A DNA stretch of 64,000 bases from Diplonema japonicum (taxonomy: Eukaryota; Euglenozoa; Diplonemea; Diplonemida; Diplonemidae), in NCBI GenBank assembly GCA_964019335.1, contig OZ025649.1:62001-126000 (forward strand), read 5' to 3'. The position numbers were made by a program, and so were the translations under genes. Below the pieces are notes generated by a model. It was given only the letters and a program-made list of their open reading frames with translations. It was not told the origin of the DNA and searched no databases. Positions 10,601 through 18,600 of the stretch are shown here, in pieces (within the stretch, counting starts at the first letter, position 1; every line of letters begins with the position of its first letter).

Positions 10601-11885
10601 CTTCCTCTTCATCATTAACATAGGCTTCTTCGCTACCCTGATGCACAGGCTGGTGCCACGCCTTGTGCTCGAGTACAGTATGAAGCTTAAAATCGTTTGG
10701 AGGAAGTACCCATGGATGCAGCCACTTTGTTTCCGAGAGAGGATCGCAGCGTGGATCGGGGTAGAAGAAGAAGAACAGAAAGCCAACAGGAGGGTGTCGA
10801 GAGTGTCCATCACTGGGATGGGCAACCCGTTGGTAGCACCGCACGATGAGTTTGAAGAAGAAACTGAGGCAGATGAAGGCCCGCCAGACGTGGGAGACGT
10901 GGACGAGTGGTCCAGCGACTCTGACGACCCACAACACGATGCACGGGACGAGGATGTCATCCGAATGCGCAATGAGATCAAGCGACAGGAGGACCTCATC
11001 GAGTACTGGAAAACAAAACACAAGAGGGATCTTGCAGACGCCGAGCAAGAACAGTTTAGACTGAATTCAGAAGTAGAGGCTTTGCAACAGACAGCAGCAA
11101 AGGCAGAGATGTTGAACCGCATGAGGTCAGGCATTAAGAAGCGAATCGTGGAAGCTAAAACAGAGCAGATTACGACAGTGTTGGAAAGCCTCCGCACAAC
11201 GGATATCCTAAGAGAAGACGTGCGGGAGGTGCTGTCCCAACCGAAGGTAGCAGAGATAGTACACAACCTAATGAAGCGATACGGAACTGCAGACGATGAT
11301 TTGCGGATGACAGTGTGGTGGAGCTTTTGGTGTTTTGTTTGCGATGTTAATCTGCAGAGCGACCATAAAGCGATACAGGCCGAACTGGAAGCGCTAGAAG
11401 CAGACGTCACGATTCATTGTACGCAATTTGTCGTGTTGCTGGCCAATGTGGCTGTGAGGAGGAACCCTCATCTAAACCCAGCATTCGCTGCAGAGACGTT
11501 TTTCCTGTCTATCCCGCAAATGATGCACGGCATCAGCAGTACAGCGACATGCCTCATACAAACTGCCGACAGGGATGCAATTGGACGACATCTCTGTTTG
11601 CACAAAGCAGACCACCCTGTGCTGCGAAAGGTGTATCCTCGGGGCACCTACTACTTGTCGTGGTTTTCTCTGAAATCTCTGCTTGTTTCCTCTGGTCTGT
11701 ACGTCGACGAGGCCATGGATGTCTTCAGGAAGGCCGTCAAAACGACAACAGTCCTGCTCCCGAATCAGTTTGTGGAACTAGTGTTCTGCATTGCACAGAT
11801 ACGATCCGCTGAACCCTGGCTCACCCCTGTGCAAGTCATTGATGATGCCATGCAAGACCTGAGAAAAGCAACCAACACAGTATAA
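4611..11885 (+). CDS. giant multi-pass surface receptor/channel-like protein with F5/8C-like domain
   Basis: 2424 residues. A hydrophobic start (MLLVFWATSLVGLVAIGGA) looks like a signal peptide; ATG 4578 is an alternative, and the open frame back to 4386 overlaps the previous gene and has no ATG. Residues about 40-1330 are a string of roughly 100-residue beta-rich units, each ending in an LCV/LCL-type motif. A Cys-rich ephrin-receptor/TNFR-like segment follows (about 1335-1420: CVECPSGALC, CSPGHTGALCSVCEPGYG). Then come several transmembrane helices (about 1425-1575 and 1725-2014), with YWELLTMIRKMLIIVL and LTLLMRPF motifs typical of large protist membrane proteins of this type. Between the helices sits a discoidin/F5-8C-like domain (about 1583-1723). 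The tail has an acidic stretch, a coiled coil (about 2117-2197) and a helical end. It is paralogous to the gene at 26346. A role as a sensory or adhesion receptor is inferred; channel activity is unproven. Confidence 0.8.
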   Translation: MLLVFWATSLVGLVAIGGAYEASVVLFAGLAGQVIRYEWSADDVGKRVWAGLGKDACDSVNSKSVTTDVLTGEAVVVWEVPVTFLEVGSIWIVCEGIIDAPQPPSSSFNMTGHTITVVEGFRTGLPVTYYTLPSTTLTIEVPLWAKATAVTYTLKNCQSSSSFVLLDGFTIEVSKLVPKGGDVCMAASINRTAYDWEYSHLAIIPLVTVTAPQEATVFAASTIFKSITTEVFFAMDHEVSLVAGFCGKDPEVSGTVTANGSLLQVHDIRHEIPLALCVKLANTSWMKLLDIFPITVVSVTLRSLEGDRTERVSVGGVEAGDIVVFSADLFLISAVFSGREAATDLLLRSNLGPLERPLSIPSQGPLTDHNLTLATTFSSATTTMSIHSIPLIATWGTDTTVVSKVPTAVPPAELQGYNFSLCGYPDWLGVENGSWWVNISSRVDLCFTTAQRTYQTGVGYTAAVVKLAGVEVSEDAVIPVAAEEWHMDGTIPQAVSVSIGEAKNTIKEASGIVSVKGGWTGRVHTRTSSKLPWSQTRIFVNLRVVFREVGQTWPKVKVSPTIGASVLVVGEGFDTGCSLYFSSDCKPRSSANTESQVTFATDTNTWRTVLLLDMYITNVLLCFHISNTTRGALTAAQVSISGLISILSVPPPVKLNLMSNRSNAVPIRYITDGSASLYASEETNTCVQSANVDVTVTAELLVVYPRDLAGRTLILCTAEGVFTGLTMVILSNVPINGTIQLLSHGVSQVAVGLDNWVVLSDTGCPPAKGIAIPVTSGVVSIRGTDTGEGVICLGLEGDNDVTKFFLEVARYQEVVFRVHGATLGEPLFVAESQMETLVLESVTGLPERIAVGHTCATATVLVWDVFNTVVHLNTSTVHGMTICVSLHPNPDLITTGITITPVTASLQQSSIPTTSPPTRVGLLSGATEIGIVLMSSTMHLLEAPSVSYYLGYRDTLAKCDAATYSVTPLSYAAGLWVSSYLPVVNVEVMACLKVIMRGHSTVAYSRQSLTLFPVNSIGAASAAQPLLPLLVGIPSEIKVSYSELGDTRQYYIGTTLGASEACTVQVVTDSSVVLLFEEATRTAPYYLCLGDNITAMYRLDVKTTVLSIALSNAGGKSVALYQNNAAELTVTAHGTEITARDTRAYLIFSLQPVASSCKGNLESFSAPIFLTSCGKLHISSDRTANKSKLALCVAAQLSPEANRGHFVDMGLRVEITEPSRLMFVVQPADVLPSGVFLTQPTLAIFDANLTKVSLGSDLTVRAVWSPEPPQKASYLWTASTIKNLQDTSEIDFQSIDGIGIQLLGYFGVPYVLHVSVISNAFAFETAVSSPVMLTDCADKRQFAPLLERSCVECPSGALCKGNTTIFADKNFWRANTNVFTFYKCPFDGVCNMGSCSPGHTGALCSVCEPGYGLSGSGCVLCKQKWRGILLLTFFGVVGLVWISILVASTLQAAQNILNPVPMMLKITLNHLVVSSRLGDFSSEFPALLTTLFSIQNEASSFGMNSMSDADCATKSALSTYHVFVLWMMVPLFIMVGTWFIPLCIWIYRAVKKWMGTKEEKVEEDHGDDSSAGSEEDVTDNPVLYLKIQFVKVRGGAAADAVSISGVRLRRGAQELDTTDYMIDNPEGSCPEGCGCENLTDGVSETCWVDYYKKPLVVTLAKRQNVSGISFTTSPSNPERDPVRWAVYWSADGRVWDRVNNQFKDFATTTARDEHLPWFHLLPSRGGLVHVYVVSVIILLYVAYPIIIEKAAVMISCDRIDLGTDLNNLTIGATPVSPSEILQDGDTFYTRRATVDRSLSCNTDQHFRYMVAANVFLVLYGLGMPLGIGCVVYLMRRYKGKRNAFTLFHFLVSGLNKRRWYWELLTMIRKMLIIVLINFVEAGRLQTYLAMWVISVYLVLTLLMRPFNTKMPGKPHELELASLSIISVTLNLSLLYDHVSRPSSDDIDCPTISFQESCLLVGCTWDSVEAVNATGCSGSGSGNTWVSGKQTGYYILTGFLFIINIGFFATLMHRLVPRLVLEYSMKLKIVWRKYPWMQPLCFRERIAAWIGVEEEEQKANRRVSRVSITGMGNPLVAPHDEFEEETEADEGPPDVGDVDEWSSDSDDPQHDARDEDVIRMRNEIKRQEDLIEYWKTKHKRDLADAEQEQFRLNSEVEALQQTAAKAEMLNRMRSGIKKRIVEAKTEQITTVLESLRTTDILREDVREVLSQPKVAEIVHNLMKRYGTADDDLRMTVWWSFWCFVCDVNLQSDHKAIQAELEALEADVTIHCTQFVVLLANVAVRRNPHLNPAFAAETFFLSIPQMMHGISSTATCLIQTADRDAIGRHLCLHKADHPVLRKVYPRGTYYLSWFSLKSLLVSSGLYVDEAMDVFRKAVKTTTVLLPNQFVELVFCIAQIRSAEPWLTPVQVIDDAMQDLRKATNTV

Positions 11886-11940
11886 TTTCAAATGCGCTCT
11901 GCTTGTGTGGAGACTCAACATTTCTCGTGGTGACCCTTGC

Positions 11941-12003
11941 TAACCACTTCCTTTCCTATAATTATTTGTCTTTTTTTTATTCTGATGTCTTAACTTGACA
12001 AAG
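11941..12003 (+). promoter_or_regulatory. predicted trans-splice signal of GPI8
   Basis: TAACCACTTCCTTTCCTATA followed by a T-rich run precedes AAAG at 12003, 14 nt before the GPI8 ATG. The exact AG is uncertain. Confidence 0.45.
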
Positions 12004-12017
12004 AAAAAGGGGTTAAT

Positions 12018-13167
12018 ATGCGGCCTGTACTCCTTCAAGTACTAGCACTGTGCGTGGTGATCTGCGTGGCGAGGGTGGAAGGAAAGAGCAAAGCGTGGGA
12101 GAAAGCAGAAGAGTTTTATACAAAAAATGGGAGACCTGTGAGGCACACGAACAACTGGGCGGTGCTGGTGGACACATCGAGATTTTGGCAAAACTACAGA
12201 CATGCTGCCAATGTGCTAACGGTATGGGGTGGGTCATGTTGAAGCAACGCACACACAGATGTATCACCTTGTAAAAAAGCTGGGGATCCCCGACTCGAAC
12301 ATCATTCTCATGATGGGGGACGACATCCCGTGCAACGTCCGCAATCCATACCCTGCTACTCTTTTCAATAACCAGAATCATTCGGTGAATTTGTACGGAA
12401 ACGACGTAGAAGTGGACTACAGGGGGTATGAGGTCACAGTGGAGAACTTCTTGAGGGTTATGACGGGGAGGCACGAGGAAGGGGTTCCGAAGAGCAAGCG
12501 GTTGGATACAGATGAGGGGAGTAACATTTTGGTGTACATGTCAGGGCATGGGGGGGATGAGTTTTTAAAGTTTCAGGATGCAACAGAGATCACCTCACAA
12601 GACATCCGGGACACGTTGTGGCAGATGTGGAACGGCATGCGGTACCATTCGGTGCTGCTGTCTATTGAGACGTGTCAGGCGGCAACCATGATAGAGGGGT
12701 TGAAGGTCCCATCTGTGGTCGCCATAGGGTCATCTCTGAAGGACGAGAACTCATACTCTCATCACAACGATTTCGAACTGGGAGTCCACGTCATAGATAG
12801 GTTCACTTACTACACACTTGAGATGCTGCACCCTATTAGCAGGTTATCCAGCCTCACGCTGCAATCCGTGTTCAGTAACCTCTCCCCTTACCAGCTGAAC
12901 TCGCACCCCTACTGGGTCTCCACCCACCCCGTCCCCCTCGATAAAATACGCGTCACCGATTACTACTCTTCCAAATCTACCATCGCCCCTATGCCCACTC
13001 CCACACCCCTCACCACCACACCGCCAATCCTCCACCCACCTTTGCGCCTCACACTTTCTCATCGACCAAAACCTCCCTCAAACCCCCTCAAAGAGCTGAC
13101 ACAAGGCTCCGAGAGATATCTGCTTGCGGGGATAGGATTCATCCTAGTGATGTCTATATTGATGTGA
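12018..13167 (+). CDS. GPI8: GPI-anchor transamidase catalytic subunit (GPI8/PIG-K)
   Basis: Two exons, 12018-12221 and 12259-13167, give 370 residues. It is the caspase-like (C13) cysteine protease that cleaves the C-terminal signal of precursor proteins in the ER lumen and joins them to the GPI glycolipid. A signal peptide (MRPVLLQVLALCVVICVA) is followed by NNWAVLVDTSRFWQNYRHAAN. Removing the intron restores NVLT-MYHLVKKLGIPDS, matching the family across the join. Catalytic His165 lies in YMSGHGGDEF and Cys207 in IETCQAAT, close to their places in the human enzyme. VEVDYRGYEVTVENFLRV is strongly conserved. A C-terminal hydrophobic segment (LLAGIGFILVMSILM) follows a Pro/Thr-rich stalk, as in other GPI8 proteins. 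Its presence implies that the organism makes GPI-anchored surface proteins. Confidence 0.96.
12222..12258 (+). other. cis-intron of GPI8 (37 nt)
   Basis: GTATGG to CACACAG, phase 0. Without removal the frame breaks between NVLT and MYHLVKKLG, which are adjacent in all GPI8 proteins, so the boundaries are well fixed. Confidence 0.95.
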
Positions 13168-13177
13168 GATGAGTGTT

Positions 13178-13226
13178 TCCCCCTTTTCTTTTTGATTTTC
13201 TATTCAAGTTGTTTTGTTCACTTCAG
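13178..13226 (+). promoter_or_regulatory. predicted trans-splice acceptor of the ankyrin gene
   Basis: A T/C-rich stretch ends in CACTTCAG at 13226, 59 nt before the ATG at 13286. A later TGTAG at about 13262 is an alternative. Confidence 0.5.
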
Positions 13227-13285
13227 CAAATACCGATTGTGTTTCTTTAAGGTGGTGCTGTAGAGGGTAAGGGCCGCGCACGCAT

Positions 13286-13777
13286 ATGGGGAACTGTAAG
13301 AGTTCTGATAAAAAGGGAAAAGTGAAACCACTGTTGAAAGATGTGACCAAACTCGTGAACGATGGGGACGTGGAAGGACTGAGACAAGCAATGAAGGAAA
13401 AGGTTACAATAGAGGAAGGAACGGTGAGCTTGGCTGCTCAGAAAGGTGTGAAAGAGGTATTGGAGGTGCTATGTAATGCTGGGGCGAGGGTGGAACACAG
13501 GAATGAGGATGGGGAAACACCGCTAATGATAGCAGCCATCCACAACCATGCGGAGGCTGTGGAGTACTTGTTCGCGCAAGGGGGCAACCTCGATGCACGG
13601 AATTCCACCAACGAAACGGCCCTCATCCTTGCAGTGGAGCGGGGCGCTTTGGACTCTATCAAGACCCTCCTCGCCCTCGGTGCCGACACCTCCCTCAAGG
13701 ACAGCTTCGGCAAAACAGCAAAACAGCTCGCTATCGACGAGGGACACGATGATGTTGCAAAACTCTTCAATGAGTGA
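13286..13777 (+). CDS. small ankyrin-repeat protein with acylation motif
   Basis: 163 residues in one exon. Residues about 35-160 form four ankyrin repeats (for example EDGETPLMIAAIHNHAEAVE and NETALILAVERGALDSIKTL), a fold used for protein-protein contacts. The N-terminus MGNCKSSDKKGK fits N-myristoylation (Gly2, Ser6) with Cys4 as a likely palmitoylation site and a following basic patch. Attachment to the cytoplasmic face of the plasma or flagellar membrane is therefore inferred. The gene stops 101 nt before NUP54. No partner can be named from the sequence. Confidence 0.85.
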   Translation: MGNCKSSDKKGKVKPLLKDVTKLVNDGDVEGLRQAMKEKVTIEEGTVSLAAQKGVKEVLEVLCNAGARVEHRNEDGETPLMIAAIHNHAEAVEYLFAQGGNLDARNSTNETALILAVERGALDSIKTLLALGADTSLKDSFGKTAKQLAIDEGHDDVAKLFNE

Positions 13778-13825
13778 CATTACACTTGTGCATGCCTTCG
13801 ACCCTAGACAACTATTTATATATAT

Positions 13826-13862
13826 TTTTTCCCCGCCTGCACGCACATCACCTTCACTTTAG
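13826..13862 (+). promoter_or_regulatory. predicted trans-splice acceptor of NUP54
   Basis: TTTTTTCCCCGCCTGCACGC and CCTTCACTTTAG end at 13862, 16 nt before the ATG at 13879. The whole intergenic gap is only 101 nt, leaving little room for a separate promoter. Confidence 0.6.
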
Positions 13863-13878
13863 GCTGTTGACCAGCAAT

Positions 13879-15439
13879 ATGGCGTTCGGAGGCTTCGGCG
13901 GGTTCGGAGCATCTTCCAGCACGGGCGGCTTCGGTGGGTTTGGCGCCTCCTCTTCGGGAGGTGGTTTCGGTGGGTTTGGCGCCTCCTCTTCGGGAGGTGG
14001 TTTCGGTGGGTTTGGTGCATCATCATCTTCAGGTGGTGGTTTTGGTGGGTTTGGAGTGAGCAGCAGCGCGGGGGGCTTTGGAGGTTTCGGCGCTTCTTCA
14101 AGCACAGGGGGCTTCGGTGGGTTTGGTGCATCAAGCAGCTCGGCGGGGGGCTTTGGTGGGTTCAGTGCGTCGTCTTCTTCTTCTGGAGGGTTTGGTGGCT
14201 TCGGCGGTGGTTTTGGAGCAAGCAGCAGCACTGGGGGTTTCGGGGGCTTCGGCGGCGGCTTTGGGGCGAGTAGCAGCACTGGGGGTTTCGGAAGCTTCGG
14301 CGGGGGCTTTGGTGCTGGTGCAAGCTCCTCAGGGTTCGGTGGCTTCGGGGCCTCTTCTTCAGCGGGCGGTTTTGGCGGCTTTGGAGCTCAGTATGTTATG
14401 GAAATATATAATTTGGTAATGCACACAGATCCCAAGCAGCACCCGACCCGTTCGCGACCTCTCTCATTGCTGGTCAGGGCGATCATGAAGTCCTTCCTAA
14501 ATTCTACAACCTTTGGAAGCAATACTACGAGAAGAGCCCACAGTGCTTCTGTATGGCATTCATTTACACCCTCGTCTCTGAGTCGTCCATCGCCCCTTGC
14601 TGGGAGGCAACACGGGTATATTAAGAACAAACCCTTTTCAATAAATTACAGCAACAATATCAAGCTGAGCGGTATTGCATCACAGAAGGGCAATGGGAGC
14701 AGGCAAAGAGGGATAATCCAGACCCGAGCAGGCTTCTCCCTTGCCCCATTAGGAGCGTTACAGAGCTGGCGAAGAGGAATGAGATCCAGATGAAGCAGAT
14801 TGAGAGGTACGTTCCAAAAACGGGGGAAAAGAAACGCTTAAATACAAACAGATATGAGCAAGAGAAGAAGCTACTCACGAATCAGTTGCAAGAGATGAAG
14901 AGAGTGTTCAACCATCAAGAGCCGGGGTCACTGGACCGCAAGACGCGGGATATCCACACAAGAGTGGCGCGATTGAGAAGCAGGTTGTTGGAAGCCATTG
15001 CAAATTTAGAGAGGGCACGGCCTGCGAGAAGCGCACTTGGAAGGGACCAAGGGTATGGCGAGAACATTTTGTTTTCATATCATCACAGTGCTCTTGACGA
15101 CAAGCTGGGGAAGGTAGAAGGGACTTGCAACGAGTATCTCCAGGACCTCTACGAGCTGGATGTCGTGCTGTCCTCGCACAATCAGCGCTACCAGAAGTCC
15201 GTCTCAAACATGATCCTCCCCAATGAGACTGTGTCCAGCATCATGGGCTTCCTCGACCACCAGCAAAAGGGGCTTGCGTATGATAGTCAAACATAACAGT
15301 AACACTCCACAGCGGTCTCGGCAACATCATCGACTCCTGCAAAGAAGACCTTGAGATCATCCAAGGGAAGAACCCGCCGCGCATGGCGCCCCTCATCTCG
15401 GGGCAGCAGCCAAACCCACGCACTATGTCTTGGACATGA
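13879..15439 (+). CDS. NUP54: FG-repeat nucleoporin, NUP54 family
   Basis: Four exons (13879-14390, 14429-14615, 14652-15277, 15313-15439) encode 483 residues. Residues 1-170 are Gly/Phe/Ser repeats of the form GGFGGFGASSS, which would form part of the permeability barrier of the nuclear pore channel. After the first intron come KFYNLWKQYYEKSPQCFC and, across the second, ERYCITEGQWEQAKRDNPDP with LLPCPIRSVTEL. This is the W-x-x-A...NPDP...P pattern of the NUP54 alpha/beta region. The rest is coiled coil (about residues 250-440), expected to assemble with NUP58 and NUP62 equivalents. All four exons are needed to keep the frame; the last adds a C-terminus ending at TGA 15437-15439. NUP62/58 are less likely because of the NPDP segment. 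Confidence 0.85.
13888..14390 (+). repeat. tandem FG-repeat coding DNA of NUP54
   Basis: Short imperfect repeats of GGCTTCGGTGGGTTTGGCGC followed by Ser codons run through the first exon. Two successive copies near 13925-13995 are almost identical over about 50 nt. They create long open frames on the opposite strand that are not genes. Confidence 0.9.
14391..14428 (+). other. NUP54 intron 1 (38 nt)
   Basis: GTATGT to GCACACAG, phase 2. It follows the FG repeats directly; reading through leads to a false frame lacking the NUP54 domain. Confidence 0.9.
14616..14651 (+). other. NUP54 intron 2 (36 nt)
   Basis: GTATAT to AATTACAG, phase 0. An in-frame TAA occurs just inside, so removal is required. 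This is one of two introns whose fifth base is not G. Confidence 0.9.
15278..15312 (+). other. NUP54 intron 3 (35 nt)
   Basis: GTATGA to CTCCACAG, phase 2. An earlier CAG at 15299 would make a 22-nt intron that runs straight into TAA, so the later AG is preferred. Confidence 0.8.
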
Positions 15440-15609
15440 TAGTGACAGTGACAGTGACAGTGAATGTGTCCAAAGAAAATACTTTAAAAAAAACCCCTCG
15501 TGTGCTTGATCGACGCTAGTTGGTGTTCAGAGCCAAGAGGGAATCTTTAAACGGGGAAAGGTACCACCCCACTAGATATTATCAGAAACCACCCCTCTGC
15601 AGTGGTCAC

Positions 15610-15680
15610 CTTTCTTCGATCCACTTCATGTTCTTTTTGTTCATTGGTTGTAGCTTTTATGAGAAATACACATCGTGCAG
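15610..15680 (+). promoter_or_regulatory. predicted trans-splice acceptor of the zinc-knuckle/ART gene
   Basis: A T/C-rich stretch leads to ATCGTGCAG ending at 15680, 7 nt before the ATG at 15688. The open frame continues upstream to a TTG at 15520 but reads through this tract. Confidence 0.5.
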
Positions 15681-15687
15681 GACAAGG

Positions 15688-18600
15688 ATGGGGGAAAACA
15701 GTGCGGGGCTGAATGACTCGCAGCTGTTGCAAATGGCGCGGATGGAGGCATCACCTCTGAACGTGCACGTGGACGACGGGCGTCGGCTGACTGAAGAGTT
15801 ATTGCTGTGCTTTCCAGAGCCTCCTGTTTCTGATCATTTGGTGTACCACCAGTACTTGAAAAGGATGCACAGTATCGAGCTGACACCTCTCCCCGACTGG
15901 GTCACGGAGAAAACCCGTACAGTGAAGCGGGAGCTTGTTTTCAACGAAGACGCAGAAACGATCGACCTTGAGCCCTCGCACAGCTCTGGCAACCTTGACC
16001 TCGAGCCACACAGCCCTGTAGTGTGGCAGGAACCCACAACTCCTTCGGTGTCGCCGCAAACTGACCTCTCTCTCCTGCAATACCTCGAAGAGGGCGAACT
16101 TAATGTCAGGACTCTCATATTCGAGAAAGAGGCCTCCTCTCGAGCGCGGATAAAAAAAAACTCTGTAAAATCTCGCCCGCGTGTCGTACCAAAATGCGTT
16201 CCCAAGCCGCCTAGCACAGCCTCTGTCGCTGGCATAGAAGCAGACGAGCGCAGCATGCTACACGCCTTGCAGCAAGACGCCTTCAATGCCCTCCGTGGTC
16301 TTTTTATAAAAGACATCCCGTCGAGGATACGAGAACGCAAGATGCAACCGCCTAGAGACGCTAAAACCAAAAGACTTTCTCCTGCTGCCCCAGAACGCCG
16401 AAAGACAGCTTCTCCCGTTCTTACACCAGCAGCCCCACTTGTAATATGTGCAAACTGCGGTGTGCAGGGTCATCACACGTTACGTTGCCGGAGGCGTCAG
16501 ATGCGAAGACCTGGCAGCGGGCTAAAGAAAATGCCAGCGAAAGATAGGAAAGAGCTGTATGATACCCCTAGGGGTACACCTACGGACTCTGTTAGTATCC
16601 TGTCATCTCCGAAGCCGCCTACAGCTCTTCCTTCTCCTGAGTTCAAAGTGCTTGACAACTTTCCAATAGAAGACGACGGGGATGACCGAGAAGTACTTAG
16701 AGAACCCTCAGCATGCATCATCCTCCCGGACTCTCAGAATAGAAGAGAAACCTCTTATGAAACTGATGTTGAAAGGTCTGCTTCATCGAGCGACCGGTCG
16801 GAGTTCTTTGCGACAATCAACAGCATGGCGACCGTCGCCGGTCACAACAACGATGAAGTGCTGGAGTTCCGCGACATGGAGAGCGAGGTAAAGACACAAG
16901 CAGTACACCGACCAACTTCGCAAACACCGCAACTACCGCCTTCTAGTCTCCTCCCAACTCTGGTGCCCATTGCAAAGCAAGTTTCAAAGGACACAGAACT
17001 TACACAAGCCTTCAAAGAGTTCAGCAAGGCCGAGGAGTACGTGAAGCACCTAATCAGCAAAGCAGAGGAAGCCACTTCTCCGAAGAAGGAATTTCCTGCG
17101 CCCCGTCATGCGTCCCCTTCTTCATCTCGATCCCTTCTTGCCGAATCTGTTGGTGTCGAGCTCAGCCCAACTGTAGAGACAGACTTTTCCCCCATGCGAG
17201 TCGACACGCCGAACACCGTGCAGCACAACGAGTGCGGGAAGAGCTACTCTCTGGTGTCCTCCAACAACCTGCCGTGCTCCGACGAGAAGGACGAGTCGCT
17301 CACAACAACGGAGATATGTAAAGAGCTTGGCAAGGCAGAGGACTACTTGGAGTACCTCATCGAGCAGGTCGAGTGCCACTCTCCTAAACCCATAAGTGTT
17401 GATCTCTCGCCAACTGTCCTGCAGAAATTCCATGAAAGTAAAATGCTGCTCCTGGAATCACAGGCAATGGAGCGTGACACCTTCGAGATCGAAACAGCAT
17501 TGATCGAGGCAGAGCTTGTGGACATCGAGAAAAGTAAAGAGCTCGAGGAGAGGCTACACGAGGCAGAGATGTACCATGAGAGCCTTCTCAAGTCAAGAGA
17601 AACTGTGGAAAGGGCAAAGAAGAAAGAGAGCGAAATTGAAAAAGTCGAATTGAGCCTTGTCGACACGCCTAGAAAGGAGCTCAGTTTTACCGGCACGGAA
17701 CCTTGCCTGCAGGGGTCGAAGACACCAGCACCTGATTCAAAAGCAGTAACCAGAAATGCAGCTGATAAGGCAACACGGTTTTTAGTGAAGCTGAACAGTC
17801 ACCTCAACGTGGTCCTGCCAAACACTGCATCTACGTCACAGTCAGCTGCTTCGCCCGTTGCTTCACGTGCGAACAGAAAAAGGCCTGCACCCTTCGCTCC
17901 AGAAGAGCCAGTAAAGCCGCAATCAATTCGGCGTGTTCGTCACGCACCAGGCGAAACACCGACACCCTCCCATCCGGATCCTCTGGGACCTGCGACTGTG
18001 AACATCAGCGAAGGGATGCAGCAAATCATGCAAGGCGCTGTAAGGTCACGGAGGGAACGGAACACACCAAATATCCAGCCGGGGCTTTGTGCCGCACTGC
18101 CCAGACGCCAACATGCTGAACCTGCCCGTCCTGCAATCCCTCCGCAAAAACACAACGTCCCTGTGCAATATCTATCTACGTCTGAACCCGGGCTGAAAGT
18201 GCCACCTCTTCCCGCACTAACTCCCACTGCCTCCCCTGTTCGTACACCTAAACCGCGAGAAGAGCACCTACTGCAACAGCAACAGCAACAGCAACATGAA
18301 CAGCAAGACGTCGTGCGCGGGTCAGGACACCTACCAATGCACTCCACCCCCATGCCTGATTCGGAAGTACTGACCCTAAAGAAGATGCTCGAAGAGCAGC
18401 AGGCGCTCATGAAAGAAATACTTGCCAAAACTACTCAGCATGAGACGAATGAGGTGTCAAAGCAGCTTGTCGTAGAAATCAAAGCTGCGCTTGCTGACCA
18501 CAGCAGTCAAATGACACCCCAGACAGGCGATCTGAAACAGAACAAAAGTTTCGAGTCTGGGGAAAGTACCTCTGCGCTGCATCACATCGTGGAGAATCAG

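Noticed and set aside
10586-11410. 274-codon minus-strand frame
   Set aside because: Ser/Cys-rich shadow inside the first receptor; no start context, no domain, and the + frame there encodes a coiled coil.
13854-14279. Minus-strand Pro-rich frame (PKPPKPP)
   Set aside because: Antisense shadow of the NUP54 FG repeats.
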